Shown here piece after piece: positions 48,810-58,534 of a stretch of DNA of 64,000 nt. The stretch is from Martelella lutilitoris (lineage in GTDB: Bacteria > Pseudomonadota > Alphaproteobacteria > Rhizobiales > Rhizobiaceae), in the NCBI RefSeq assembly GCF_005924265.1, contig NZ_VCLB01000005.1, positions 62,001-126,000 of the forward strand, written 5' to 3'. The translations under genes were made by a program, and so were the position numbers. Under the pieces are notes generated by a model that worked only from the letters and a program-made list of their open reading frames with translations, had not been told where the DNA came from and made no database searches. How positions within the stretch are numbered: position 1 is the first letter of the stretch; the number at the start of each line of letters is the position of its first letter.

Positions 48810-49295
48810 TCAGAGCTGACCAAGAATGGTGGCCGCAGCCGAGACCGTGGCCTCGCCGGAATTGTCCTCGACATTTAATTCTTCCACGACGCCGTCCTTG
48901 ACCAGCATGGAATAGCGCTTGGAGCGGGTGCCGAGCCCGCCGCCGGAAAGATCGAGCTCCATGCCCAGCGCCTTGGCGAATGCGCCGTCGGGATCGGCGA
49001 GATAGCGGATCTTGCCTTCGCCGCCCGTCGCCTTGGCCCAGCCGCCCATGACGAAGGGGTCGTTGACGGCGACAACGGCGATCTCGTCGACGCCGCGCGA
49101 AAGAATGGCGTCCCGGTTCTCCAGATAGGTCGGCAGGTGGTTGATCGAGCAGGTGGGCGTGAAAGCGCCCGGCACGGCAAACAGCACCACTCGCTTCGAC
49201 TTGAAGAATTCATCGCTTGCGACTTTCTCCGGCCCGTTCTCCGTCAGTTCCATGAAGGTGGCGGACGGCAGGCTGTCTCCCTTGGCAATCGACAT
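48810..49295 (-). CDS. Prx5-type peroxiredoxin
   Basis: 161 residues. Peroxidatic cysteine Cys49 in VPGAFTPTCSINHLPTYLENRD, with AVNDPFVMGGWAKATG and RSKRYSMLVKDGVVEELNVED, characteristic of the Prx5 (PMP20-like) group. No second cysteine for an intramolecular disulfide, and no fused glutaredoxin domain, so reduction by an external thiol (glutathione/Grx) is likely. Reduces H2O2 and organic peroxides in the cytosol. Confidence 0.95.
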   Translation of the reverse strand: MSIAKGDSLPSATFMELTENGPEKVASDEFFKSKRVVLFAVPGAFTPTCSINHLPTYLENRDAILSRGVDEIAVVAVNDPFVMGGWAKATGGEGKIRYLADPDGAFAKALGMELDLSGGGLGTRSKRYSMLVKDGVVEELNVEDNSGEATVSAAATILGQL

Positions 49296-49339
49296 TTTTG
49301 AAATCCTCTTTGCGTGTGTTGAAAAGGCGCAATCAGGAC

Positions 49340-50173
49340 TTAGGGTCGATCAGGCTTGATGACAAGCGGCGTTTCCATGGCCCGATCGCCGGATTTGGCC
49401 AGAAGCAGCCAGTCGCCATCTTCCGGATCGGCGTCATTGGGCAGGGCGGTGAGGGGAATGTCGATGACGAGATGGCCGTCCTTGAGCTTGCCGTCGGGCG
49501 CTTCGACGACATAGCCGCGGTTGTTGGCAAGCGTGATTTCGCGGGCAGCGTCCGGATCGGGAAGCGTGAGGGAAAGCCGGATGCCGTCGGCCGACAGGAC
49601 CGCCTCCTCGACGCGGAAATCGTCCGAGGGGCTTTCGGGAAGGCTCGTGCGGGCGACGGCCAGAATGGCCTTGTCGACCGGCGTCTCCTCGAAGGCGGAC
49701 GCTTTCGCCGGAATATCGAAGCTGGCCTGGAAGGGAATGCAGATATCCTTGCATAGCCCGATGAAGGCTGTCACGGTCAGGGCAGGAAGCGAGCCGGGCG
49801 CGACCTTCAGCGTGAGCGGAAACGTCACCGGGCCGTCATAGCCCATATCGGTCACTTCCGCGATCTTCAGCCGCTTGGGCACGGGATACTCGATCGCCTC
49901 CATCCGCGCATCGTCCGCGCCGGTCACGCTGATCTGCGGGGGAATGCCGCTTTCGCCCGGTTCGCGCCAGTAGGTGATGAAACCAGGGTCGGGTTCGACC
50001 TGCAGCGCCGCGTTGATCGTGCCATCGGCTGAAGGCGGGGTGAGGATGACGCGCATGCGCCCGCCGGTATCCTCCGCCCAGGGTGTTGCGGCGGCGAGGG
50101 ACGTCTGCGCCGTGCCGGCAAGGGCAAGGGCCGTGACGGCGGCGGAGACGAGGTGGCGGGTCAAACGTTTCAT
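49340..50173 (-). CDS. Periplasmic DsbD-alpha-domain protein
   Basis: 277 residues with a signal peptide (VSAAVTALALAGTAQTSLA). The rest matches the N-terminal thiol-reductase domain of DsbD/ScsB: FITYWREPGESGIPPQISVTGADDA, YPVPKRLKIAEVTDMGYDGPVTFPLTL and the redox pair LCKDICIPFQASF. The membrane and thioredoxin parts of DsbD are not present on either side, so it is a stand-alone periplasmic domain that must be reduced by a partner elsewhere, or has another role. Divergent from yqgE. Confidence 0.85.
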   Translation of the reverse strand: MKRLTRHLVSAAVTALALAGTAQTSLAAATPWAEDTGGRMRVILTPPSADGTINAALQVEPDPGFITYWREPGESGIPPQISVTGADDARMEAIEYPVPKRLKIAEVTDMGYDGPVTFPLTLKVAPGSLPALTVTAFIGLCKDICIPFQASFDIPAKASAFEETPVDKAILAVARTSLPESPSDDFRVEEAVLSADGIRLSLTLPDPDAAREITLANNRGYVVEAPDGKLKDGHLVIDIPLTALPNDADPEDGDWLLLAKSGDRAMETPLVIKPDRP

Positions 50174-50251
50174 GGCGAGACATTTAGCGCAGGCGCGGGT
50201 CTCCCGCCACGTTTCTCATCGCCTTTTCGGACAAATTGATTTGAACATTGC

Positions 50252-50929
50252 GTGACCTTGCCCCATGTTGATCCTATGCCTAGGATGAATTTCGAAAGCG
50301 GCGCGAACACTTTGCTGGAGGCCGATTTGTTTGACAACCTGATGACGGAGCGTGAACGCGGCCCATTCGATGGCCAGTTCCTGATCGCCATGCCGCAGCT
50401 TGCGGAAAGCGATTTCGAACGCAGCGTGATCTATATCTGCGCCCATTCCGAAGATGGCGCGATGGGGTTCGTCATCAATCGCGCCCAGTCCGTGACCTTT
50501 CCCGAAGTGCTGGAACAGCTCAAACTGGTTGACGAGAATGCTCCGGATTTTTCCGCCTCCGGGATCGGCGATTTTCCGGTGCTCTGCGGCGGGCCGGTGG
50601 AGCCCGGCCGCGGCTTCGTCCTGCATTCCGATGATTATGCCGGCGACGGCAGCATTCCCGTTACCGACGAGCTGTTCCTGACCGGCACGCTTGATGTGCT
50701 GCGCTCGGTTGCCGCCGGCAAGGGGCCGGACAAGGCGATCCTGGTGCTGGGCTATGCCGGCTGGGCGCCCGGCCAGCTGGAAAGCGAGATCGCCAATAAT
50801 GACTGGCTGACCTGCCCGGCGATCGAGGAATTGCTGTTCGACCGTGACCTCGACAGCAAGTATGAGCGCGCGCTCTTTTCCATGGGCGTTCGCCCGTCCT
50901 CGCTCTCCTCCAATGTCGGGCATGCCTGA
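50252..50929 (+). CDS. YqgE/AlgH family protein
   Basis: YqgE family: [58 protein letters not shown] and [23 protein letters not shown] are full matches. Function of the family is unknown. The start is uncertain: GTG 50252, ATG 50276, ATG 50285 or ATG 50342 are in frame, with no strong ribosome site; homologues start close to the REGFLDGQFL block, so one of the later starts may be right. Divergent from the DsbD-alpha gene. Confidence 0.88.
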   Translation: MTLPHVDPMPRMNFESGANTLLEADLFDNLMTERERGPFDGQFLIAMPQLAESDFERSVIYICAHSEDGAMGFVINRAQSVTFPEVLEQLKLVDENAPDFSASGIGDFPVLCGGPVEPGRGFVLHSDDYAGDGSIPVTDELFLTGTLDVLRSVAAGKGPDKAILVLGYAGWAPGQLESEIANNDWLTCPAIEELLFDRDLDSKYERALFSMGVRPSSLSSNVGHA

Positions 50930-51003
50930 AACAAATCGCCGACATTTCCGTTTACCGGACGCTGATGGCCGTCGATCGGGGCGGCCGCAATTGTGAGGCT
51001 TCC

Positions 51004-52065
51004 ATGAAGATTTTCGAATGCGACCATTGCGGTCAGACCGTCTATTTCGACAACGAGGTCTGCGTCGCCTGCGGCCACCGTCTGGGCTTTGATCCCGAGA
51101 CGGTCGCCATGTATGCCCTGAAGCCGGTCGATTCCGTCAATTGGCACAAGGCCGATGACACCGGGCGCCAGTTCCGCTTCTGCGAAAACGCCGGGTTCAA
51201 CGTTTGTAACTGGTTGCTGCCGGAAGGCAGCGACGAGCCGTTCTGCCCGTCCTGCCGCCACAATAACCTGATCCCCGACACGGGCACGGATATCGGCCTT
51301 GCCCGCTTCGGCAGGATCGTTGCGGCGGAGCGCCATCTCTTCTATTCGCTCCTGCGCTGGAATGTCGACACGCCGACCAGGGCCGAGGATCCCGATTGTG
51401 GCCTCGTCTTCGATTTCCTCGAAGACACGCGCGATGCGAACGGCAATCTCCAGCCGGCCATGACCGGCCACGAAAACGGCCTGATCTCGCTCAGGGTTGC
51501 CGAGGCGGACGACGTCACCCGCGAGATCGCGCGCCAGCAGATGAACGAGCCGTACCGGACGCTTCTCGGCCATTTCCGCCACGAAGTCGGCCACTACATC
51601 TGGGACAGGCTGGTGCGCGACGGCGGCAGGCTTGACGAATTCCGTTCGCTTTTCGGCGACGAGCGCGAAGATTATCAGGCCGCGCTGCAGCGCCACTATG
51701 AAAACGGCCCGTCTCCGGGCTGGCCGGAGAATTTCGTCAGCGCCTATGCCTCGACGCATCCCTGGGAAGATTTTGCCGAGAGCTTTGCCCATGCGCTTCA
51801 TATCGTCGATACGCTGGAGACGGCGCGCGCTTTCGGGCTGATGCCGGAAGATGCCAGTCTTGAGCCACTCGGTGATGCCTATAGCTGCGCGAGCGGAAAG
51901 CGGCTGGCCGATGCCTGGGTGCCGCTGACGCTGGCGATGAACGCCATCCACAAATCCATGGGCCAGCGGGATTTCTATCCCTTCGTCCTGACCCCCGAAA
52001 TCATCCGCAAGCTCGATTTCGTCCTCGCCCTTCTGGTTCGGCAGAAGAATGAGGAGCGCGTCTGA
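51004..52065 (+). CDS. Zinc-ribbon, putative zinc metallopeptidase (Peptidase_Mx-like)
   Basis: From ATG 51004 353 residues. N-terminal zinc ribbon CDHCGQTVYFDNEVCVACG (CxxC...CxxC), a second Cys pair (FCENAGFNVCNW, FCPSCRHNN), and an HExxH-type site FRHEVGHYIWDRL with a downstream EDFAESFAHALH stretch that could supply the third ligand. The family is described as zinc-binding metallopeptidases (DUF4344/Mx type) of unknown substrate. Cytosolic, no signal. Convergent with the GGDEF-EAL gene. Confidence 0.85.
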   Translation: MKIFECDHCGQTVYFDNEVCVACGHRLGFDPETVAMYALKPVDSVNWHKADDTGRQFRFCENAGFNVCNWLLPEGSDEPFCPSCRHNNLIPDTGTDIGLARFGRIVAAERHLFYSLLRWNVDTPTRAEDPDCGLVFDFLEDTRDANGNLQPAMTGHENGLISLRVAEADDVTREIARQQMNEPYRTLLGHFRHEVGHYIWDRLVRDGGRLDEFRSLFGDEREDYQAALQRHYENGPSPGWPENFVSAYASTHPWEDFAESFAHALHIVDTLETARAFGLMPEDASLEPLGDAYSCASGKRLADAWVPLTLAMNAIHKSMGQRDFYPFVLTPEIIRKLDFVLALLVRQKNEERV

Positions 52066-52077
52066 GCGCCGCAGCGC

Positions 52078-54975
52078 TCACGCTTCCTTGGCGGCGACTT
52101 CCTTGAGCAGGCGCAGCGCCGTGGGCGCTGCGACGGAGGCGCCGTAGAGCGGGCCGCTGGCATAGGCGCAGCCCGCATCGGCAAGCGCCTGCGCGTCGAC
52201 CTCGCTGCCGACATCCGTCACGCCGACCGCAGTGCCGAGCCGTGAGGCCAGTTCGGCAAAGGCCCTGACGACATCCGTCTGGGTCTCGTTGTTCTGCTTG
52301 AAGACGGCATTGTCCACATAGGTTGCGTCGAAGCGGAAGCCCTTGAGCAGGGTGAGCGAGCCGTGCCCGTTGCCGAAGCCGGAAAGCGTCACCCCGGCGC
52401 CGATCGTGCGCAGATATTGCAGCGCAAGCTTCGCCTGTTCCGGCGCCTTCTGGACGACGTCTTCGGGGATGGAGAACACCACCTGTCTCGGTGCGTTCTC
52501 CGACTGACGCACCAGGCTTTCAAGCTCGATCAGCGTACTGGTTCTCAGCATTTCCGTGCAGTTGAGCTCGATCGAGACGAAGGGGCGAACCTTGGGCAGG
52601 GTCTGCTGCCAGCCCGAGAGGTCTTCAAGCGCCTGACGAACGGTATAGAGCACCAGTTCGGCGGAGCGTTCCGCCTCGCGGCTGATCTCGAAGATCTCGC
52701 CGGTGGAAATTTCGCCCCGCTGCGGATGCTTCCAGTTCAGGATGCAGGCAAATCCGGCAACCCTTTGGCTTTCGAGGCGCATGACCGGGCGGTAGAAGAC
52801 CGACATCTCCTTGCGGTCGATGGCGCGTCCGAGATCGGCCTCGACGCGTTTGCGCTCGTCGTCGAGCATGCGCAGCGCCGGGCGGTAGGTCTCCACCGAA
52901 TTGCCGCCCATGCGCTTGGCGCGCAACATGGCGAGCCGTGCATCCTCGAGGAAGGTTTCGGCGGAGCCCGGCGTATCATGCCAGGAGGCGATGCCGATCG
53001 AGGCCGTCAGCGCGATCTCGCGGTTTTCGAAGGTGATCGGCACATCGATGGCGGCGACCAGCGCGTCGGCAAATTCGGCGACCGCATCGGGCTCCGTCTG
53101 CGACTGCAGCACGATGGCGAAGCTGTTGCCCGAAAGCCGCGTCAGCGTGTCCTCGGGCTTCAGCAACCGCTGGATGCGACGCGTCAGCGCGATGAGGATA
53201 TTGTCGCCGGCGGCAAAGCCGAGCGTCTCGTTGATGTCGCTGAACCGGTCGATGTCGGCGACGATCAGCGTCGGCCGCATATGCGGCATCGTCTTCGACA
53301 GGGCGATCAGATAGCTCAGCCGGTCGATCAGGATCGTGTTGTTGGGAAGGCCCGTCAGATTGTCGACGACGGCATCCTGCAGCAGGCGCTGGGTGCTGAC
53401 CTTCTGGTCGGTCTGGTCGGTGATTGTGCCGACGCAGCGGATTACCTCGCCGTCGGTCGAAAGCACGGGCCGCGCGCGGATCAGCATCCAGTGATAGTGC
53501 CCGTCATTGGCGCGGATGCGGAATTCGAGCTTCAGCCGGCCGCGCCGCCATTCGAGGAAGAGGTCGAGCGTGGAGCGGAAGCGGTCGCGGTCTCCGGGGT
53601 GCAGATATTGCAGCCAGGAACGGGCCGGTCCGTTGAGCGTGCCGGCGGCAAAGCCGAGCTTGGGGGCGAAATCCGGCTCCGTGACGATCCGGTCGCGTCC
53701 CACGTCCCAGTCCCATACCGTTGCCTCCGTGCCGAGCAGGGCCAGCGCCTGGCGTTCCAGGTCGGAGAACAGACCGGGTTGATAGGCGCCGCCTGCGAAG
53801 GAATGCTGGATGACGGTGAAGCCGAGCAGCAGCACGATCAGCACCAGGCCGCCGTCCAGCGCCGGCTGGACGATGTCGTTGTCGACGCGTCCGGTGACCG
53901 TCATCCAGGCGGCAAACAGCCAGGCGACGATCAACGCCCAGGCCGGCATCAGCAGGATCGCCCGGTCATAGCGGCGAAGGCTGAGATAGACCATCAGCCC
54001 GATCCCGGCGAGCACTGTCGCGGCAAAAGAGATGCGGGCGATGCCGGCGGCGGCCGAGGGGTCGAACAGCGCCAGGCCGAACAGCGCCATCAGCAGAATG
54101 CCCCAGGCCGCGGTCGCATAGCCGAGCTGGGCGTGCCAGCGGGCGAGGTTCAGATAGGTGAACAGGAACACAACCAGGCTGAAGGCGATCGCAACATCGG
54201 CGTTGGCGCGCCAGATGCGCAGATCGCCCGGCGACAGGGGGATCAACTGGTTGAGGAAGCTGAAGTCGATCGCCACGTAGAGCAACACCGACCAGGCGAG
54301 CATCGCCGTCGCCGGCAGAACGGAGGTTCCCTTGACCACGAACAGGATGCTGAGGAACACCGCCAAAAGGCCGGCAATGCCCAGTACCACGCCGTGATAG
54401 AGCGTGAAGGCGTTTTCCGTATCCTTGTAGGCCTCCGGCTGCCAGAGATAGAGCTGTGGCAGTTCCGCCGTGTCGAGTTCGGCAACGAAGGTGATCACCG
54501 CGCCGGGATTGAGCGTGATCGAGAACACATCGGCGTCGTCGCTCGCCACGCGGTTCAGCGCAAAACCCTCCGATGGCGTGATCGCCGCGATCCGCGACGA
54601 ACCGAGGTCCGGCCAGAACATGCCGGATCCGGGCAGGCGGAAATGCGGGGCGACGATCAGGCGCTCAAGCTGTTCGTCGGAGATATTGGCGAGTGAAAAG
54701 ACGGCCCAGTCGCCGGGATGGTCCGCATTGCCGGAGCGCACCTCGATACGGCGGCGGATGCCGTTGGCATCGGGCACTGTGGAGATCTGTAGCTGATTGC
54801 CCTCATTGGGGTAGAGGTCGACATGATTTGTTAGGTCGATCGCGACATCGCCGCGCGAAACCTCAACGGGCTCGAGCGCCAGCGCCGGCAGGGCTGTGGA
54901 GAAGACCACCATGGCCAGTGCAAGGATGGCAAGGGCCTGACAGCCGAGCCGGCGGAGATTTGCGGGCATTCGCAT
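52078..54975 (-). CDS. Seven-transmembrane PAS-GGDEF-EAL protein with degenerate catalytic domains
   Basis: 965 residues. Signal peptide and periplasmic 7TMR-DISM-like N-terminal domain (about 35-190), seven hydrophobic helices (about 200-390), a PAS domain (about 415-520), then GGDEF and EAL domains. In the GGDEF domain the active-site motif is SGNSF (615-619), not GGDEF. In the EAL domain the motif is ACI (FACILNW, 742-748) in place of EAL, DDFGTG is SGFGNG (about 865-870) and the AEGVE region reads GVTDVGSE, so metal-ligand residues are missing in both. Probably a non-catalytic c-di-GMP receptor or partner-binding scaffold, like LapD. Operon thrC - M16 peptidase - GNAT - this gene. Confidence 0.9.
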   Translation of the reverse strand: MRMPANLRRLGCQALAILALAMVVFSTALPALALEPVEVSRGDVAIDLTNHVDLYPNEGNQLQISTVPDANGIRRRIEVRSGNADHPGDWAVFSLANISDEQLERLIVAPHFRLPGSGMFWPDLGSSRIAAITPSEGFALNRVASDDADVFSITLNPGAVITFVAELDTAELPQLYLWQPEAYKDTENAFTLYHGVVLGIAGLLAVFLSILFVVKGTSVLPATAMLAWSVLLYVAIDFSFLNQLIPLSPGDLRIWRANADVAIAFSLVVFLFTYLNLARWHAQLGYATAAWGILLMALFGLALFDPSAAAGIARISFAATVLAGIGLMVYLSLRRYDRAILLMPAWALIVAWLFAAWMTVTGRVDNDIVQPALDGGLVLIVLLLGFTVIQHSFAGGAYQPGLFSDLERQALALLGTEATVWDWDVGRDRIVTEPDFAPKLGFAAGTLNGPARSWLQYLHPGDRDRFRSTLDLFLEWRRGRLKLEFRIRANDGHYHWMLIRARPVLSTDGEVIRCVGTITDQTDQKVSTQRLLQDAVVDNLTGLPNNTILIDRLSYLIALSKTMPHMRPTLIVADIDRFSDINETLGFAAGDNILIALTRRIQRLLKPEDTLTRLSGNSFAIVLQSQTEPDAVAEFADALVAAIDVPITFENREIALTASIGIASWHDTPGSAETFLEDARLAMLRAKRMGGNSVETYRPALRMLDDERKRVEADLGRAIDRKEMSVFYRPVMRLESQRVAGFACILNWKHPQRGEISTGEIFEISREAERSAELVLYTVRQALEDLSGWQQTLPKVRPFVSIELNCTEMLRTSTLIELESLVRQSENAPRQVVFSIPEDVVQKAPEQAKLALQYLRTIGAGVTLSGFGNGHGSLTLLKGFRFDATYVDNAVFKQNNETQTDVVRAFAELASRLGTAVGVTDVGSEVDAQALADAGCAYASGPLYGASVAAPTALRLLKEVAAKEA

Positions 54976-54984
54976 CTTTGGTCT

Positions 54985-55587
54985 TCAATTCCCTTTGGCG
55001 TCGTGATCATCTTTGAGCAGGGCATAGAGATGATGATCCTGCCATTGGCCGTTGATGCGAAGGTATTTTTTCAAATGCCCCTCCTTGGTGAAGCCTGCCT
55101 TTTGCAAGAGCGAAGTGCTGCGACTGTTTGAGGGGATACAGGCGGCCTCGATGCGGTGCAACCTCAACTCTTGAAAGATATAGGGAATTACAAGCTGAAG
55201 TGCGGCGAACATATGGCCCTTGCCGGCATAGGGCTCGCCCATCCAGTATCCCAGCATGCACATTTGTGCGACGCCGCGTCGGATCAGACCGATGGTGATG
55301 CCGCCGACAAGCGTGTTGGTGCGCTTGAGAAATATGAACAGCTGGATGCTGCTGCCCTCGTCGAATTCCCGGTTGAGCCGGGCGACACGCCGGCGGAAGG
55401 CGCGCTCGGTCATGTCGTCGACATTCCAGAGCGGTTCCCATGGCTGCAGGAAGGCGCGGCTGCGGATGCGCAATTGCCGCCAGGCGTGATAATCGGAGAC
55501 GCGCGGCAGGCGCAGAATATGTGTGTCCGAGCTTATGGCGAACCGGCGTCGCCTCAGGACGTCAGGTGCAGAGAAAAAGGCGAACAA
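54985..55587 (-). CDS. RimJ/RimL-like GNAT N-acetyltransferase
   Basis: 200 residues. The RimJ pattern is clear: LPRVSDYHAWRQLRIRSRAFLQPWEPLW, GGITIGLIRRGVAQMCMLGYWMGEPYAGKGHMFAALQLVIPYIFQELRLHRIEAACIPSNSRSTSLLQKAGFTKEGHLKKYLRING. Ala/Ser/Pro N-terminal protein acetylation is the family activity; the target here is unknown. Its stop is nine bases before the start of the GGDEF-EAL gene. Confidence 0.92.
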   Translation of the reverse strand: MFAFFSAPDVLRRRRFAISSDTHILRLPRVSDYHAWRQLRIRSRAFLQPWEPLWNVDDMTERAFRRRVARLNREFDEGSSIQLFIFLKRTNTLVGGITIGLIRRGVAQMCMLGYWMGEPYAGKGHMFAALQLVIPYIFQELRLHRIEAACIPSNSRSTSLLQKAGFTKEGHLKKYLRINGQWQDHHLYALLKDDHDAKGN

Positions 55588-55661
55588 CTGACTGTCTCCG
55601 CTTAATCGGCCTGCCGCCGCATATCAGGACGATTTCCGGTTCCACGCTCGCCATAACGCTT

Positions 55662-56960
55662 TCAGGCGCCCGCTCCGGCGGCCTTCTTCTCCTCGAAGGA
55701 AAGGCCGTCGACAATCTCTTGAAGCGGCGCCAGCTGCTCGATCGGACCGACGGCCGAAAGCGTCGGGCGGGCATTGTAGAAGGCGCGTCCGGCGAGATCG
55801 GTCAGCCTCTTCGGCGTGATGTTCTCGATCCGCATCATCATTTCCTCGTTCGGGATCGGCCGGCCCCAGAGCATCACCTGGCGGGCGATCTGGCCGGCGC
55901 GGGCGGCAGCGCTTTCCTGGCCCATCAGCAACTGGGCGCGGATCTGCGCCCGGGCACGATCGATTTCCGTCGGGTCGACCCGCTCGGCCGCCTCGCGCAA
56001 TTCGTTGATGATCACGGGCACGAGTTCGGGCAGTTGGTCGCCCCCGGTGGCCGCATGTACGGCAAAGACCCCGGAATCCGAAAAGCCCCAGTGGAACGCG
56101 TAAACCGAATAGCAAAGCCCGCGGATCTCGCGCACTTCCTGGAAGAGCCGCGACGACATGCCGCCGCCAAGCACATTCGCGAGAATCTGCGAGCAGTAGA
56201 AATCCTGGGCGTGATAGGCCGGCCCCTCGAAGCCGAGAATGACCTGCGCGTCGGAAAGCGTTCGCACCTCGCGCGCCTCGCCGCCGGTATAGTTGGCGGG
56301 CTCGACCAGCGGCGGCGTCGCGGGCTTCTGCGGCAGGCCGGCGAAGCGGTCGGCGACCAGCCGAACGAAGGCGTCGTGATCAACCGCGCCGGTCGCAACA
56401 ATGTAGATCCGGTCGGTGGTATAGTTGCGGGCAAGGTAGCGGCGTATATCGTCCGGCGTGAAGCCCGTCACCGTTTCGGCGGTTCCCAGGATCGGACGGC
56501 CGATCATCTGGCCGCGATAGGCCGCGCCGGCGAAATTGTCGAACACCACGTCATCGGGAATGTCGCTCGCCGCGCCGATCTCCTGCATGATGACGTTTTT
56601 CTCGCGCGCGAGCTCTTCCTCGTCGAAGGCGGAATTGGTCAGGATGTCGGCAAGGATATCGACTGCGAGCGGTAGATGGTCCTTCAGGACGCGCGCATAG
56701 TAGGAGGTCGTCTCCGTCGAGGTCGCGGCATTGACTTCGCCGCCCACATTCTCGATCTCCTCGGCGATCTGGCGCGCGGTCCTGCGCTTGGTGCCCTTGA
56801 ACGCCATGTGTTCGAGAAGGTGGGCGATGCCGTGTTCATTTTCGAATTCGTTGCGCGAGCCCGACTTGATCCAGGTCCCGATGGCCACGCTTTCGATATG
56901 GGGCATGTTCTGTGTGACGACGGTCAGCCCGGACGGCAGCCGGGTGTACTCTACTGTCAT
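55662..56960 (-). CDS. M16-family (processing-peptidase-like) zinc protease
   Basis: 432 residues, the length of mitochondrial-processing-peptidase-type enzymes. Inverted zinc motif HLLEH (residues 47-51) in HGIAHLLEHMAFKGTKRRTARQIAEEIENVGGEVNAATSTETTSYYARV, with the distal glutamate in the DEEELAREKNVIMQEI-type helix. The second, non-catalytic domain follows (SRLFQEVREIRGLCYSVYA). Cytosolic/periplasmic localisation unclear; no signal. Thirteen bases after thrC, a common alphaproteobacterial pairing. Confidence 0.95.
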   Translation of the reverse strand: MTVEYTRLPSGLTVVTQNMPHIESVAIGTWIKSGSRNEFENEHGIAHLLEHMAFKGTKRRTARQIAEEIENVGGEVNAATSTETTSYYARVLKDHLPLAVDILADILTNSAFDEEELAREKNVIMQEIGAASDIPDDVVFDNFAGAAYRGQMIGRPILGTAETVTGFTPDDIRRYLARNYTTDRIYIVATGAVDHDAFVRLVADRFAGLPQKPATPPLVEPANYTGGEAREVRTLSDAQVILGFEGPAYHAQDFYCSQILANVLGGGMSSRLFQEVREIRGLCYSVYAFHWGFSDSGVFAVHAATGGDQLPELVPVIINELREAAERVDPTEIDRARAQIRAQLLMGQESAAARAGQIARQVMLWGRPIPNEEMMMRIENITPKRLTDLAGRAFYNARPTLSAVGPIEQLAPLQEIVDGLSFEEKKAAGAGA

Positions 56961-56973
56961 GCGATCCTGCTTC

Positions 56974-58374
56974 CTATCGTTGGCTTTCAGTGCTCAGTCC
57001 GCTGCGAACGAACGCTTCCACCGTGTCGAGATCGGGGGGAAGGACACTGAAACGCTCCTCCTTGTCCATCAGTCCAGCAAGCCACGCCGGAAGCGCCGGG
57101 TCAATACCGCTCGCCGATTTTACGGCCGCCGGGAACTTGGCCGGATGGGCCGTGGCGAGGACAATCATGGGGTTCGATGCCTGGTAGGACCGCGCAACCG
57201 ACATGGCGACCGCCGTATGCGGGTCGATCAGGACGCCGGTGTCCTCCAGCGTGCGCGCGATCTCGGCGGCGGTTTCAGCCTGGTCGGTGCGCCCTGCGGC
57301 AAAGACAGTGCGGATCGTTGCAAGCGTGTCCTCCTCAATGTCGAAGGCGCCGGACTGTTTGAGACTTGCCATCGCGCGGCGGACATAGCCGGCGTCGCGA
57401 CCGCTTGCCTCGAACAGCAGACGTTCGAAATTGGAGGAGATCTGGATGTCCATCGACGGCGAGGTCGTGGCTTCGACGCCGCGCATCTCGTAGCGCCCGG
57501 TCTCGAGCGTGCGGGCGAGGATGTCGTTCTCGTTGGTGGCGATCACCAGCCGGCCGACGGGAAGGCCGATCCGCCGCGCGACGTAGCCGGCGAAGATGTC
57601 GCCGAAATTGCCCGTCGGAACGGTGAAATCGATCTCGCGGTCCGGCGCGCCGAGCGCAATGCCGGCGGTGAAATAATAGACCACCTGCGCCATGATCCGC
57701 GCCCAGTTGATCGAGTTGACGCCGGAAAGCTTCACCTCGTCGCGGAATCGGCGATCGGCGAACATCGCCTTGACCAGGTTCTGGCAGTCGTCGAAATGCC
57801 CTTCGACGGCGATTGCGTGGACGTTTTTCGCGCCAAGCGTCGTCATCTGGCGCTGTTGCACCGGCGAGACCTTGCCATGGGGGAAGAGAATGAAGATGTC
57901 GGTGCGCGTGCTGGCCGCAAAGGCGTCGATTGCCGCGCCCCCGGTATCGCCCGAGGTCGCGCCGACGATCGTGGCGCGCTGCCCACGTTGTTCGAGCGCA
58001 TAATCCATCAGCCGCGCCAGAAGCTGCATGGCAACGTCCTTGAAGGCGAGCGTCGAGCCGTGGAACAGTTCAAGCGTGAAGCGGTTGGCGTCGCTCTGGA
58101 CGAGCGGCGTCACCGCCGGATGGCGGAAGGTGGCATAGGCGTCATCGATCATGGCCTTCAGGCGGTCATCGGGAACTTCGTCGCCGATGAAAGGCTTGAT
58201 GACGGCAAAGGCGATTTCCTGATAGGACCGGCCGCGCAGCGCGCGTATATCATCGGCCGACATTTTCGGCCATTCGCGCGGAAGGTAGAGGCCGCCGTCC
58301 GTTGCAAGTCCTGCGAGAAGCGCGTCAGAGAAACCGAGGGTCGGGGCATCGCCCCGCGTCGAAATATAGTCCAC
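56974..58374 (-). CDS. thrC: Threonine synthase
   Basis: From GTG 58374 (AAGGGG upstream) 466 residues, starting VDYISTRGDAPTLGFSDALLAGLATDGGLYLPREWP as in homologues; the open frame to 58449 is not used. PLP lysine in HGSTLAFKDVAMQLL, phosphate-binding loop GATSGDTGGAAI, NSINWARIMAQVVYYF. Converts O-phosphohomoserine to threonine; thrB is at 45806. First gene of a thrC - M16 peptidase - GNAT - GGDEF/EAL run. Confidence 0.96.
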   Translation of the reverse strand: MDYISTRGDAPTLGFSDALLAGLATDGGLYLPREWPKMSADDIRALRGRSYQEIAFAVIKPFIGDEVPDDRLKAMIDDAYATFRHPAVTPLVQSDANRFTLELFHGSTLAFKDVAMQLLARLMDYALEQRGQRATIVGATSGDTGGAAIDAFAASTRTDIFILFPHGKVSPVQQRQMTTLGAKNVHAIAVEGHFDDCQNLVKAMFADRRFRDEVKLSGVNSINWARIMAQVVYYFTAGIALGAPDREIDFTVPTGNFGDIFAGYVARRIGLPVGRLVIATNENDILARTLETGRYEMRGVEATTSPSMDIQISSNFERLLFEASGRDAGYVRRAMASLKQSGAFDIEEDTLATIRTVFAAGRTDQAETAAEIARTLEDTGVLIDPHTAVAMSVARSYQASNPMIVLATAHPAKFPAAVKSASGIDPALPAWLAGLMDKEERFSVLPPDLDTVEAFVRSGLSTESQR

Positions 58375-58534
58375 GCAAAGCCCCTTTGTGCTTGCCAGGT
58401 TCCTGAAAATGTCTAGCTTGTGGCACGCTTTGGCCTTACCGGTTATCACGGCAAGGCGTCCTGTATGCCTCGTGCCTGCGGGTCATGCCAGACAATCGAA
58501 TTCTTGCGTTGGCGCTGATATAGAACAAAGCCGG

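Noticed and set aside
52363-54696. 777-residue plus-strand frame opposite the GGDEF-EAL gene
   Set aside because: Shadow frame made of Arg/His/Gln-rich sequence; the minus strand gives a coherent multi-domain protein.
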